A DNA stretch of 64,000 nt from CBDANW01 sp965197825 (GTDB lineage Bacteria > Acidobacteriota > Vicinamibacteria > Marinacidobacterales > DATDRI01): assembly GCA_965197825.1 (NCBI GenBank), contig CBDANW010000002.1:2170001-2234000 (forward strand), in the 5' to 3' direction. Positions within the stretch are counted from its first letter, which is position 1. Every line of letters starts with the position of its first letter. The position numbers and the translations under genes are program-made. Below the pieces are notes generated by a model. The model was not told the DNA's origin. It did no database searches and saw only the letters and a list, made by a program, of their open reading frames with translations. Below, piece by piece: positions 8,805-17,089 of this stretch.

Positions 8805-9764
8805 TTGCGAGCACTGATAACGGGAATAACCGGATTCGCCGGCAGCCATCTTGCCGAGCTCATCCTAGCCAACCACCCGGACGTCGAGGTTTACGGGATC
8901 ATGCGCTGGAGGAGCCGCACCGAGAACATCGAGGCCATCCAGCAGCGCGTTCAACTGATCGAATGTGACCTCCGCGACGCGACCTCGGTAAAGACGCTCC
9001 TCGGCCAAGTCCGTCCCGACAAGATCTTTCACTTGGCGGCGCAGAGCTACGTCCCCTCTTCCTGGAATGCACCTGCCGAGTCACTCACCACGAACGTTCT
9101 CGGTCAGCTCAATATCTTCGAGGCGGTGCGAGAGCTCGACATCGAGCCCTGGATTCAGATCGCTTGTTCCAGTGAGGAGTACGGACTAGTTCATGTGGAC
9201 GAGCTCCCCATCAAGGAAACTAATCCTCTGCGCCCGCTATCGCCCTATGCGGTCAGTAAGGTCGGGCAGGACTACCTCGGCTACCAATACCACATGAGTT
9301 TCGGGATGAACGTCGTCCGCACCCGGGGCTTCAACCATGATGGCCCACGAAGAGGCGACGTCTTCGTTTCCTCTAACTTCGCGAAGCAGCTCATCGAAGT
9401 AGAGAAGGGGAAGAAACCGGCGGTCATCTACGTCGGGAATCTCGAGGCGCGCCGGGACTTCACCGACGTGAGGGATATCGTACGCGGCTACTGGCTCAGC
9501 TTGGAGCGGTGCGAAGCAGGAGAAGTCTACAACCTCTGTAGCGGCAAAGCGTATTCCATCCAAGAAGTTCTGGACCGGCTCATCGAAATCTCTGGCGTCA
9601 AGGTCAAGATAGAGGAGGACCCTGCGCGACTGCGACCCTCCGACGTGCCGGTGCTCCTCGGGGACTGCTCGAAGTTCAACAAGGCAACCGGCTGGGCACC
9701 GGAAATACCGTACGACAAGACCCTCGCCGACATGCTGGACTACTGGCGAGAGAAGATCAGCTAG
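8805..9764 (+). CDS. GDP-mannose 4,6-dehydratase / GDP-6-deoxy-D-mannose reductase family enzyme (RMD-like)
   Basis: A 319-residue extended SDR with the NAD(P) site T-G-I-T-G-F-A-G-S-H, the catalytic S-S-E-E-Y-G, Y-A-V-S-K, and a late signature G-N-L-E-A-R-R-D-F-T-D-V-R-D-I-V with Y-N-L-C-S-G. That late pattern is the one I know from RMD (GDP-4-keto-6-deoxymannose reductase, making GDP-D-rhamnose), which is homologous to GMD. The retained Glu in S-S-E-E-Y-G is compatible with dehydratase chemistry too. TTG start with GGAGGCGGGAG upstream. The stop codon TAG is the first triplet of a MITE-like element. A paralogue lies on the other side of that element. Confidence 0.82.
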   Translation: MRALITGITGFAGSHLAELILANHPDVEVYGIMRWRSRTENIEAIQQRVQLIECDLRDATSVKTLLGQVRPDKIFHLAAQSYVPSSWNAPAESLTTNVLGQLNIFEAVRELDIEPWIQIACSSEEYGLVHVDELPIKETNPLRPLSPYAVSKVGQDYLGYQYHMSFGMNVVRTRGFNHDGPRRGDVFVSSNFAKQLIEVEKGKKPAVIYVGNLEARRDFTDVRDIVRGYWLSLERCEAGEVYNLCSGKAYSIQEVLDRLIEISGVKVKIEEDPARLRPSDVPVLLGDCSKFNKATGWAPEIPYDKTLADMLDYWREKIS

Positions 9765-9982
9765 TGTCCTGTATCAGTAATTCGTCACCTAAGTCTCGGC
9801 CCCTTTTGCGCGCTGGCTTCGTTGTGGCATCGGTCCAGTTCGGCCTTCGGCCTAGCCCTCCGCTCGACAGGCTCGCTGCGGAAGGCGGTCGAAATATCCA
9901 GATATGACTTCGTCTGGCACGCCTCGCCAGCATACAAAATGGCCTCGAGCCTTAGGCAACGATCTACTGATACAGGACACTA
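9762..9982. mobile_element. MITE-like element, family 1 copy A (221 bp)
   Basis: The ends are exact inverted repeats: GTGTCCTGTATCAGTA at 9764-9779 and TACTGATACAGGACAC at 9965-9980, flanked on both sides by TA. There is no coding capacity. The interior (TTTTGCGCGCTGGCTTCG ... CGCCTCGCCAGCA ... AAAATGGCCTCGAGCC) recurs at 48502-48664, but copy A has about 60 extra bases, including a GGCCTTCGGCC hairpin. A TA duplication inside CTAG is the signature of IS630/Tc1-type transposition. Confidence 0.85.
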
Positions 9983-10012
9983 AACCGGCCGAACCGGGGT
10001 AATGACCAGACC

Positions 10013-10966
10013 ATGAGAAACTTGATCACGGGTGTGGCCGGATTTGTTGGAGGTCACCTCGCCAGGCACTTGCTCGATCAGGGGCACACCGTAGCGGGTA
10101 TCCGTTACACCAAGGATCGGACCAAGCCCCCAGAGCACCTGCCCCCCGAAGTCGAGATTCACGATGCGGATATTCTCGACCCGTCGGGCCTAGCTCGAGT
10201 CGTATCGGGTTTCGAGCCTGAGGCGATCTTCCATTTGGCCGCCTTTTCCAATCCTCAGAGCTCCTGGGAGAACGCGCGGCGGACGCTTACGACCAATATC
10301 ATCGGTACCCAGAACTTGCTCCAGGCCGCGACGAATAGCGGCGTCATGCCGCGCGTGCTACTCGTCGGTTCCGGTCAGCAGTATGGCAACGTCCCGGAGA
10401 AGGATCAGCCCATTTCCGAGGATCGCCCCCAGCGTCCGCTGACGCCTTATGCGGTAAGCAAGAGCGCCCAGGAGATTCTGGGACTTCGCTTCTTCCTGGC
10501 CGAGAAACTGCCGGTGTTCCTGGTACGTGCGTTCAACCACACCGGTCCTGGGCAGGAGCCTTCTTACGTTTGCTCCAGCTTTGCGCGTCAGGTCGCGGAG
10601 ATAGAGGCCGGGAGCCGGGAGCCCCCATTACGTGTCGGGAACCTAGAGGCGCGCCGGGACTTCACCGACGTGCGTGACGTCGTACGCGGCTATGCTCGGA
10701 TCCTGGAACGCGGCAAGCCTGCCGAACCGTACAATCTTTGCCGTGGCGAGGCGTTCTCCATTCAGGAGATCCTCGACAAGTTGGTCGACCTCGCCAGAAG
10801 CCAAATTCCGCTCGAGGTAGACGCGTCTCGCTACCATGCCGCGGACGCCCCGCTTGTGCTTGGAAACAACAGCAAACTGCGAAGCGAGTTGGGATGGGAG
10901 CCGGAAATAGATCTAGCGGAAACGCTCCAGAATTTGCTGGATTATTGGCGGAGGAAGATACGGTAG
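10013..10966 (+). CDS. GDP-6-deoxy-D-mannose reductase-like extended SDR (second copy)
   Basis: A 317-residue paralogue of the enzyme at 8805, sharing T-G-V-A-G-F-V-G-G-H, Y-A-V-S-K, the G-N-L-E-A-R-R-D-F-T-D-V-R-D-V-V block, Y-N-L-C-R-G and the closing L-D-Y-W-R-x-K-I. The catalytic motif here is G-S-G-Q-Q-Y-G: the Glu used for dehydration is replaced by Gln, so this copy is more likely a reductase. Together the pair could convert GDP-mannose to a GDP-6-deoxyhexose, with the first acting as dehydratase or alternative reductase; that division is inference. A MITE separates them, so they may have been adjacent before insertion. Confidence 0.8.
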   Translation: MRNLITGVAGFVGGHLARHLLDQGHTVAGIRYTKDRTKPPEHLPPEVEIHDADILDPSGLARVVSGFEPEAIFHLAAFSNPQSSWENARRTLTTNIIGTQNLLQAATNSGVMPRVLLVGSGQQYGNVPEKDQPISEDRPQRPLTPYAVSKSAQEILGLRFFLAEKLPVFLVRAFNHTGPGQEPSYVCSSFARQVAEIEAGSREPPLRVGNLEARRDFTDVRDVVRGYARILERGKPAEPYNLCRGEAFSIQEILDKLVDLARSQIPLEVDASRYHAADAPLVLGNNSKLRSELGWEPEIDLAETLQNLLDYWRRKIR

Positions 10967-10993
10967 GAGAGTGCGCTGCTTGGCGTCGACTCT

Positions 10994-11063
10994 GGCGTCA
11001 ATAAACGAAATCTCTCAATTCGCGTGGCCAGACGCCTCTCACGAATCAACCTCGCCAGACGCC
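10994..11063. repeat. GGCGTC-type palindromic repeat, locus 1
   Basis: GGCGTCAATA at 10994 pairs with TGGCCAGACGCC ending at 11036; a second right half, CACGAATCAA...GCCAGACGCC, follows to 11063. It lies in the convergent gap between the sugar reductase and grpE, and the second half encodes the last residues of grpE. Closely similar units occur at about 19683-19817 and 38930-39138. Confidence 0.7.
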
Positions 11064-11872
11064 GGATCGTCGCTTTCGTCTGGCGCTCCCGGTGAGTCGG
11101 CGGGTGAGCCCGCGTCGCCTCCTCCATCGGTCGCATTCTCTCCCGCCGCATGGGAGTAGCGTCCGACGATAACCTGGGCCGGCCTGAGCAGGGCCCCCTT
11201 CAACATGTAGCCGCGTTGTAGCTCCTTCAGCACGATGTTGTCCTGCGAGGCATCATCGACGGGCTCGATGCCAGCCGCCTCGCTGTGAGTTGGATCAAAG
11301 GACTGTCCTCCTACGAAGATCTTCTCGAGACCCTCTTCGCGCAATAACTGAACCAGGCGCGACCTGACGAGAATAATGCCTTCCAAGACAGCATCGGAAT
11401 CGAAGTTGTTCTCGATGGAGTCGATGGCCCGATCCAGGTTGTCCAGGACTTCCACGAAGTAACCGATGAAGTCGTTCTTCGATTGCTCGAAACGACGTTT
11501 CTGGTGGGTTTCGATTCTCTTGCGCAACCGCTCGGTCTCCTTCTTGAGGCCTCGATAAGCGGTCATGACCTGGGCGAGCTGGGCGTCTTTCTCTTCCACT
11601 TGCTTGCGGAGTCCCTCGGCGTCATCGGTCGCGGAGGATTCGCCGGGCGGGTATGGTGGATCGGCGGCGGGCTCGGTCGGCTCCAAAGGTTCGGGGACTA
11701 GAGCCGGCTCAATCGCGTCGGGTACATCAGGCCCATCGGGCTCATCAGGCACGAGCTCTTCCAACTCGTTGAACTCGTCGGAATCCACAGAGGAGTCCAT
11801 CGGCTGAGCAGGGACTGGGCCATCGGACTCTGGTCGTCGGCCCGTGCCGTCGTTTTCGCGGTCCTCGGTCAA
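11039..11872 (-). CDS. grpE: Nucleotide exchange factor GrpE
   Basis: A 277-residue GrpE, the exchange factor that releases ADP from DnaK. The first 85 residues are an acidic, Pro-rich, low-complexity extension, much longer than in E. coli. The coiled-coil stalk follows (about 88-150), then the beta-wing head with the conserved G-L-E-K-I-F-V-G-G-Q-S-F-D-P-T-H-S-E-A and V-L-K-E-L-Q-R-G-Y-M-L-K-G-A-L-L-R-P-A-Q-V-I-V. The C-terminal 30 residues are Gly/Asp/Ser-rich and run into a dispersed repeat, so the last residues may be repeat-derived. dnaK and dnaJ are not adjacent. Confidence 0.92.
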   Translation of the reverse strand: MTEDRENDGTGRRPESDGPVPAQPMDSSVDSDEFNELEELVPDEPDGPDVPDAIEPALVPEPLEPTEPAADPPYPPGESSATDDAEGLRKQVEEKDAQLAQVMTAYRGLKKETERLRKRIETHQKRRFEQSKNDFIGYFVEVLDNLDRAIDSIENNFDSDAVLEGIILVRSRLVQLLREEGLEKIFVGGQSFDPTHSEAAGIEPVDDASQDNIVLKELQRGYMLKGALLRPAQVIVGRYSHAAGENATDGGGDAGSPADSPGAPDESDDPASGEVDS

Positions 11873-11935
11873 GAAAAAAGCTCCTGGAGATGATATGGAG
11901 AAACAAGGATATTGTAACCTACAATTTACGCAAGA

Positions 11936-13082
11936 TCACACACACTTCAGGTAGTGCGTCTCGGGCATCGCCAGCAGGATAGGGTGATCGCGGGACTGAG
12001 CTCGCTTGTCCAGCAGAACCATGCGGGAACGCGCACCGGCCGCCGCTGCGCTCAGGATGTCTAGGAAAGTAAGCTCCGAGATGTGGTAGGAGCAGGTCGA
12101 CGTCACTAGGATGCCTCCCGGACGTAACAGCTTCATAGCACGCAAGTTGATGTCTTTGTAGCCTCGGCGAGCCGGAGCCACTGCGGCACGATTCCTGGCG
12201 AAAGCCGGCGGATCGAGCACGATGGTATCGAAACGCTCCCCGCGCGTCTCGAGCTCCCGCAAGACGTCGAATCCGTTCGCCTGGACGGGCTCGATGTTCT
12301 CGAACCCGTTTACCTCGGCGTTGACTCGCAGCCGCTCCAGCGCTTCGGTCGACGTATCCACCGCCAACACGCTCTCGCACGCCCCCGCGAGGTGGAGAGA
12401 GAACCCGCCGTCGTAGCAGAAGACGTCGAGTGCTTTGCCCGCGGCGTGACTTCCTGCCGCCACCCGGTTCTCTCTTTGATCCAAGAACAGGCCGGTCTTC
12501 TGGCCTTCTCGCAGGTCCACGCGTAGCTCGATGCCTGCCTCGTGAACCGAGACCGAGGGAGGTACTTCTCCGAAGACCGCGTCCTTGATGAGGGGTAGTC
12601 CCTCGAGGGCGCGTGCTTTTTGATCGTTTCGCTCCATGATGCCAACGGGTTCGGCAAGCTCCATCCAGAGTCGAATGAAACACTCTTTCAGCCGGTCGGT
12701 TCCCGCGGTCAGTGTTTGAATGGACAAGGTAGTCTCCGTAGCGATCGACAACCAACGATGGGATGCCGTCGGCCTCGCCATGCACCCAACGATAGGCGGT
12801 GGTCGCCGGCAGCAGGTTGCTCCGGCGCGCCAGCGCCTCGACGAGCTTTCTTCTCCAGAAATCCTCGTCCACGACCTCGTCCTTGGTCGTGATCAGCCGA
12901 AGAGTAATCTGAGAAGAATCGCTGTAGAAGGCGCGACCCAAGAACCCACCCTGCGGATTCTGGACGTCGACGACGTCTCCGGAAGAAACGGCCGAAACCG
13001 CCCGCACGTCGGAGCGGTAGACCCAGAGGTGGCCCTTCAGAATACGCTCTCGTCCACGCTTGCTGACTTTGACTACGGGCAC
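11936..13082 (-). pseudogene. RlmI/RlmK-like rRNA (cytosine-C5) methyltransferase, frameshifted
   Basis: The ATG at 13082 opens a PUA domain (V-S-K-R-G-R-E-R-I-L-K-G-H-L-W-V-Y) that continues to V-V-D-R-Y-G-D-Y-L-V near 12728. The rest (I-Q-T-L-T-A-G-T-D-R onward) is in another frame and ends at 11936 with H-Y-L-K-C-V. The methyltransferase domain has the SAM site A-L-D-V-F-C-Y-D-G-G-F-S, the motif D-P-P-A-F-A and a C-S-Y motif, as in COG1092 SAM-dependent 23S rRNA methyltransferases. The total of 1147 nt is one base more than 382 codons, so one extra C in GTCC near 12725 explains everything. Both halves are well conserved, which favours a sequencing error or a very recent mutation. Confidence 0.85.
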
Positions 13083-13237
13083 GGCATTGCTCTCCGAGGT
13101 CCTGAGGAAGAACGGACGCCCTGAACGACCATCATCCGCGTTGCCGGGAGGAGGCGCGCATTATAAGATGACGCGGGTCGAAGTCCAAAGCGGTCAGAGT
13201 TTTTCCGGTGGATGTCAGGTTAGCCGGGGGAGAAACG

Positions 13238-14521
13238 ATGAGCCTTGAAATGGAGCGCACGCTAGCCGAGGTGGATTCTGATGTGGCCCGAGCCATCGAA
13301 CAGGAGGCTCGTCGCCAGGCGGAAGGATTGGAGCTCATCGCTTCGGAGAACTTCACGAGCGAGGCGGTTTTGGAAGCGACCGGCTCGGTTCTCACCAACA
13401 AGTACGCCGAGGGGTATCCGGGGCGCCGTTACTATGGTGGTTGCGAGTTCGTGGATGTCGTCGAGCTTCTGGCTATCGAGCGAGCCAAGGAGCTCTTCGG
13501 TGCGGAGCACGCCAACGTGCAGCCACATAGCGGCACGCAAGCAAACATGGCGGTCTACCTTGCGGTCTTGGAGACTGGCGATACGTTCATGGGCATGAAT
13601 CTCGCGCACGGGGGGCACCTCTCGCATGGTCACCCCCTCAACTTCTCTGGCCGGTTCTACCAAGTCGTTCCGTACGGAGTGCGCGAGGACGATGAGCGGA
13701 TCGACTACGACGAGATGGCTCGGTTGGCCAAGGAGACGCGACCCAAGATGATCATGGTCGGCGCGAGCGCCTATCCCCGCTTCATCGATTTCGCTCGGAT
13801 CCGTGCCATCGCCGATGAGGTGAAGGCGGTCGTCGTGACCGACATGGCCCACATTAGCGGGCTCGTCGCCGGGGGGGCGCACCCCAGCCCGGTCGAGCAC
13901 TCGGACTTCGTCACCTCCACGACGCACAAGACGCTGCGAGGACCGCGGGCCGGTTTCGTTCTCTGTAAGGAGAAATTTCGCAAGGACTTGAATCGCATTA
14001 CCTTCCCCGGGATACAAGGTGGTCCACTCGTTCACGTCATCGCCGCGAAGGCAGTTTGCTTCAAGGAAGCAATGAGCCCGCAGTTTCGGAGCTACGCGCA
14101 GCAAGTCGTGACCAACGCGCGGGTGCTCGCCGAGACATTGGTGTCGGAGGGTTTCCGTCTAGTCTCGGGTGGCACGGACAATCATCTGATGCTAGTGGAT
14201 GTTGGTGCGATGAGCGTCACCGGCAAAGAGGCGGAAGAAGCTCTTGGCAGGGCGGGCATTACCGTGAACAAGAACGCGATTCCTTTCGATACGCGGCCTC
14301 CCATGGTTGCGAGCGGCGTGCGGATTGGGACGCCGGCAGTGACCACTCGTGGAATGAAAGAGCCAGAGATGAAGTTCATTGGGGCGTGGATAGCCCGTGC
14401 GATCCGCGAGCGGGGGAGTGAGGCGACGCTCAAGGGGATCGCGGAAGAAGTCAAAGAGCTATGCGCGAGCTTCGCTCTGTACCCGCGCCGCCTGAGCCAG
14501 AGCTCTCTCCGAGCCTTTTAA
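13238..14521 (+). CDS. glyA: Serine hydroxymethyltransferase
   Basis: A PLP enzyme of 427 residues interconverting serine plus tetrahydrofolate with glycine plus methylene-tetrahydrofolate, the main one-carbon source. Clear signatures: G-L-E-L-I-A-S-E-N-F-T-S, N-K-Y-A-E-G-Y-P-G-R-R-Y-Y-G-G, the folate/PLP segment H-G-G-H-L-S-H-G-H, and the Schiff-base lysine in T-T-T-H-K-T-L-R-G-P-R-A-G. GGGGGAGA lies upstream of ATG 13238; a GTG at 13208 would add ten residues without conservation. The stop abuts the dinG start with no gap, so the two are translationally linked. Confidence 0.96.
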   Translation: MSLEMERTLAEVDSDVARAIEQEARRQAEGLELIASENFTSEAVLEATGSVLTNKYAEGYPGRRYYGGCEFVDVVELLAIERAKELFGAEHANVQPHSGTQANMAVYLAVLETGDTFMGMNLAHGGHLSHGHPLNFSGRFYQVVPYGVREDDERIDYDEMARLAKETRPKMIMVGASAYPRFIDFARIRAIADEVKAVVVTDMAHISGLVAGGAHPSPVEHSDFVTSTTHKTLRGPRAGFVLCKEKFRKDLNRITFPGIQGGPLVHVIAAKAVCFKEAMSPQFRSYAQQVVTNARVLAETLVSEGFRLVSGGTDNHLMLVDVGAMSVTGKEAEEALGRAGITVNKNAIPFDTRPPMVASGVRIGTPAVTTRGMKEPEMKFIGAWIARAIRERGSEATLKGIAEEVKELCASFALYPRRLSQSSLRAF

Positions 14522-16495
14522 ATGGGCGATCCCGAGGTCGAGATCGGCGCCGGCACATCCACTGCGCGACGCGGGTTGCACCGGCTCCTCGGCACCGAAG
14601 TCGAAGAGCTCCTTGGCCCGCTCGGACCCTTGGCGTCGGAGCTGCCCGGCTTCGAGCATCGAGAGCCACAGGTCGAGATGGCGGTGGCGGTTGCCGACGC
14701 CTTCCGGGAGGGAGGCCAGTTGTTGGTCGAGGCCGGGACGGGTACCGGCAAGACGCTCGCCTACCTCATTCCCGCCGTCCTGTCGGGACAGAGGGTCGTC
14801 ATCTCGACCGGGACCAAGAACCTTCAGGAACAACTTTTCTACAAAGACCTTCCTCTGCTGAGACGAGCGCTCAGCGTGCCGTTCACCGCTTGCCTGATGA
14901 AAGGACGGTCGAACTACCTCTGCCTAAGCCGATTCGACGAGTTCGCCGTTCAGCCCAGTTTTCGCGAGCTGGACCAGGCGGAGCACTTCGATACGCTGGC
15001 GCGGTGGGCTCCCATCACGAAGACCGGCGACCGGGCGGAGATACCGGGCTTTCCAGAGAACGTCGAGTTTTGGAGTCGACTGTCCGCCAAGAGCGAGACC
15101 TGTGTCGGCAAGGAATGCCGGGACTTCGAGCGGTGTTGGGTCACCCGGCTCAGGCAGCGGGCGGCGGAAAGCGACATTATCATCGTCAACCATCATCTCT
15201 TGTTCGCGGACTTGCTCGTCCGAGAGGGTGCCTATGGCGAGGTGCTGCCCGACTACGATTTCCTGGTCCTCGACGAAGCGCATCAGGTCGAGGACGTTGC
15301 CACCCAGTATTTCGGGTTGACGGTGAGCAGCTTCCGCGTCGAGGAGCTCGCCCGCGATGTCGCGTCTCAGTGGGAGGCCCGGTCGCCGCGGCGACACCGG
15401 TCGCTGGAGCAGGTGCGGATCTTGCGGCGTGCCGCGCAGGAGTTTTTCGAAGCCTACAGGGTCGGCAAGGACCGATTCCGCATCACCAAGGGCGGCGAGC
15501 CTTCGGGCGCGGCGAGGCTTTACGAAACGCTCCGTCACGAGATGGAGCGTTTGGCGGCCGATCTGAAAGGTATTTCGGAGCCGGACGAGTCCACCGTCGC
15601 TCTCGCTCGCAGATCGGCGGAAATCGTTTTCGATCTAGAGCGCATCCTCACCAACTCCGATGACGAATCCGTTTCATGGTGCGAGTCACGTGAACGCTCT
15701 GTCGTACTTCACTCATCACCCATCAACGTGAGTGAGATGGTGAGCAAGAGCCTCCTAGAGCGGAGGCGAAGTGTGATTCTTACGTCGGCGACCTTGTCGA
15801 TCGAGGGTTCGCTGGACTACACTCGAAAGCGTCTGGGCAGCAATCCCCGGGATCAAAAAGTGCTTCCCTCCCCCTTCGATTTTTCCCGGCAAACCGTTCT
15901 GTATGTCCCGCGAGATATGCCAGCACCACGGGATCCCAAGTTTCTCCAAAGGGTGGCCGAGGAGGTGCTGGCCCTGACGAAGGCGAGCCGCGGGAGGGCG
16001 TTCGTGCTCTTCACCAGCTTCGCCAATCTCCACGCCACCCAGGAGCTCGTCCGTAACCGCATTCAGTTTCCGCTGCTTGTGCAGGGCGAAGCGCCGCGAA
16101 GTGAGCTTCTCGACCGCTTCCGAGCCACCCCGGGAGCCGTTTTGCTGGCGACATCGAGCTTCTGGGAAGGGGTGGATGTTGTTGGCGAGCAGCTTTCCTG
16201 CGTGATCATCGACAAGCTTCCTTTTGCCGTGCCGGGCGATCCTCTCGTGTCTTCCCGCATCGACTGGGTGGAAAGTCGGGGAGGGAGCGGTTTTCATGAC
16301 TATCAGGTCCCGATGGCCATTCTCGGCCTCAAGCAAGGGCTCGGTCGTCTCATCCGCTCCCGCAGCGATCGCGGCGTGCTGACCCTACTCGACAGCCGTG
16401 TGCTACGCATGGGCTACGGCGAGCGTTTCCTGGCGAGCCTGCCGCCTTTTCCGCTGGTTCACCGGCGGGAGGAGGCGGTCGCGTTCTTGAGTTAG
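14522..16495 (+). CDS. dinG: ATP-dependent helicase of the DinG/YoaA family
   Basis: A 657-residue XPD-like superfamily 2 helicase. Walker A is A-G-T-G-T-G-K-T and the DEAH box is V-L-D-E-A-H. Four cysteines typical of the [4Fe-4S] domain are present: one in S-N-Y-L-C and three in E-T-C-V-G-K-E-C-R-D-F-E-R-C. The C-terminal half has the helicase motifs T-S-A-T-L-S and Q-G-L-G-R-L-I-R. The family unwinds DNA and R-loops during repair and replication restart. ATG 14522 begins directly after the glyA stop. Confidence 0.92.
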   Translation: MGDPEVEIGAGTSTARRGLHRLLGTEVEELLGPLGPLASELPGFEHREPQVEMAVAVADAFREGGQLLVEAGTGTGKTLAYLIPAVLSGQRVVISTGTKNLQEQLFYKDLPLLRRALSVPFTACLMKGRSNYLCLSRFDEFAVQPSFRELDQAEHFDTLARWAPITKTGDRAEIPGFPENVEFWSRLSAKSETCVGKECRDFERCWVTRLRQRAAESDIIIVNHHLLFADLLVREGAYGEVLPDYDFLVLDEAHQVEDVATQYFGLTVSSFRVEELARDVASQWEARSPRRHRSLEQVRILRRAAQEFFEAYRVGKDRFRITKGGEPSGAARLYETLRHEMERLAADLKGISEPDESTVALARRSAEIVFDLERILTNSDDESVSWCESRERSVVLHSSPINVSEMVSKSLLERRRSVILTSATLSIEGSLDYTRKRLGSNPRDQKVLPSPFDFSRQTVLYVPRDMPAPRDPKFLQRVAEEVLALTKASRGRAFVLFTSFANLHATQELVRNRIQFPLLVQGEAPRSELLDRFRATPGAVLLATSSFWEGVDVVGEQLSCVIIDKLPFAVPGDPLVSSRIDWVESRGGSGFHDYQVPMAILGLKQGLGRLIRSRSDRGVLTLLDSRVLRMGYGERFLASLPPFPLVHRREEAVAFLS

Positions 16496-16507
16496 CGGAG
16501 CAGAGCC

Positions 16508-16918
16508 TTGGGAAACCCTCTCTACGAGATCACGGTGGAGACGACTTTCTCCGCCTCGCACCAGCTTCGGGGGTACCGAGGGGACATCGAGCCTCTCCAC
16601 GGGCACAATTTTCGTGTGGAAGCCGCGGTCGTCGCTCGCAAGCTCGACAAGTTAGGACTGGGCCTGGATTTTCTGGAGCTCGAGAAGGATTTGTTGGACA
16701 TCCTTGCGCCTTATGATCACCGTCATTTGAACGAGCTCGCACCTTTCGATGAGTTGAACCCCACGACGGAGAATATGGCGCGATGGTTCTTCGAGAAGCT
16801 GGAAGAGAAAATGAATCCCCGTGGCCTAGCGGTCAGGCGAGTGCGCGTCTGGGAAGCGCCCACCTACAGCGCGTCCTACGAGCCCTGTCCAGATCGTCCG
16901 GATCGTCTCCCCGGCTGA
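16508..16918 (+). CDS. 6-pyruvoyl-tetrahydropterin synthase/QueD family protein, PTPS-III type
   Basis: A 136-residue T-fold enzyme. The zinc histidines are visible in F-S-A-S-H-Q-L and P-L-H-G-H-N-F; the substrate-anchoring Glu is in R-V-W-E-A-P. The catalytic Cys found before HGH in QueD and animal PTPS is missing; the sequence reads D-I-E-P-L-H-G-H, that is E-x-x-H-G-H. This Glu-for-Cys change defines PTPS-III, which makes 6-hydroxymethyl-dihydropterin and can replace FolB in folate synthesis. folP is present at 24.7 kb and no folB is in the window. TTG start at 16508, 13 nt after dinG. Function by motif, so subfamily confidence is moderate. Confidence 0.85.
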   Translation: MGNPLYEITVETTFSASHQLRGYRGDIEPLHGHNFRVEAAVVARKLDKLGLGLDFLELEKDLLDILAPYDHRHLNELAPFDELNPTTENMARWFFEKLEEKMNPRGLAVRRVRVWEAPTYSASYEPCPDRPDRLPG

Positions 16919-16985
16919 CGATCGTCGGCGAACGGGCGCTGGATGGTCGATGTGTAGCCCACGTGTAGCTCGTTCCTGGCCCGCG

Positions 16986-17010
16986 TTAGCCTGTCTTAGC
17001 CTATCTTAGA
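16986..17010 (+). repeat. Short 10-bp direct repeats upstream of the TPR gene
   Basis: TTAGCCTGTC, TTAGCCTATC and a third TTAG follow one another at exactly 10-bp spacing, followed by TTGACG at 17011 and TATAAT at 17041. One-helical-turn spacing is what a regulator binding one DNA face would need. The TTGACG-TATAAT spacing (24 nt) is too long for a standard promoter, so only the -10-like TATAAT is convincing. Confidence 0.35.
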
Positions 17011-17089
17011 TTGACGCGTGAATTCCTGTCGAGACGGAAGTATAATAGGGCCATGATATGTGGGGTTTAGGTCTATAGGAGGAAAGGAA

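Noticed and set aside
14461..15663. A 400-codon plus-strand frame inside dinG
   Set aside because: Arg-rich, without motifs, and overlaps the clear helicase frame.
17011..17046. TTGACG...TATAAT as a promoter for the TPR gene
   Set aside because: The spacing of 24 nt is outside the sigma70 range, so only the -10-like box was noted.
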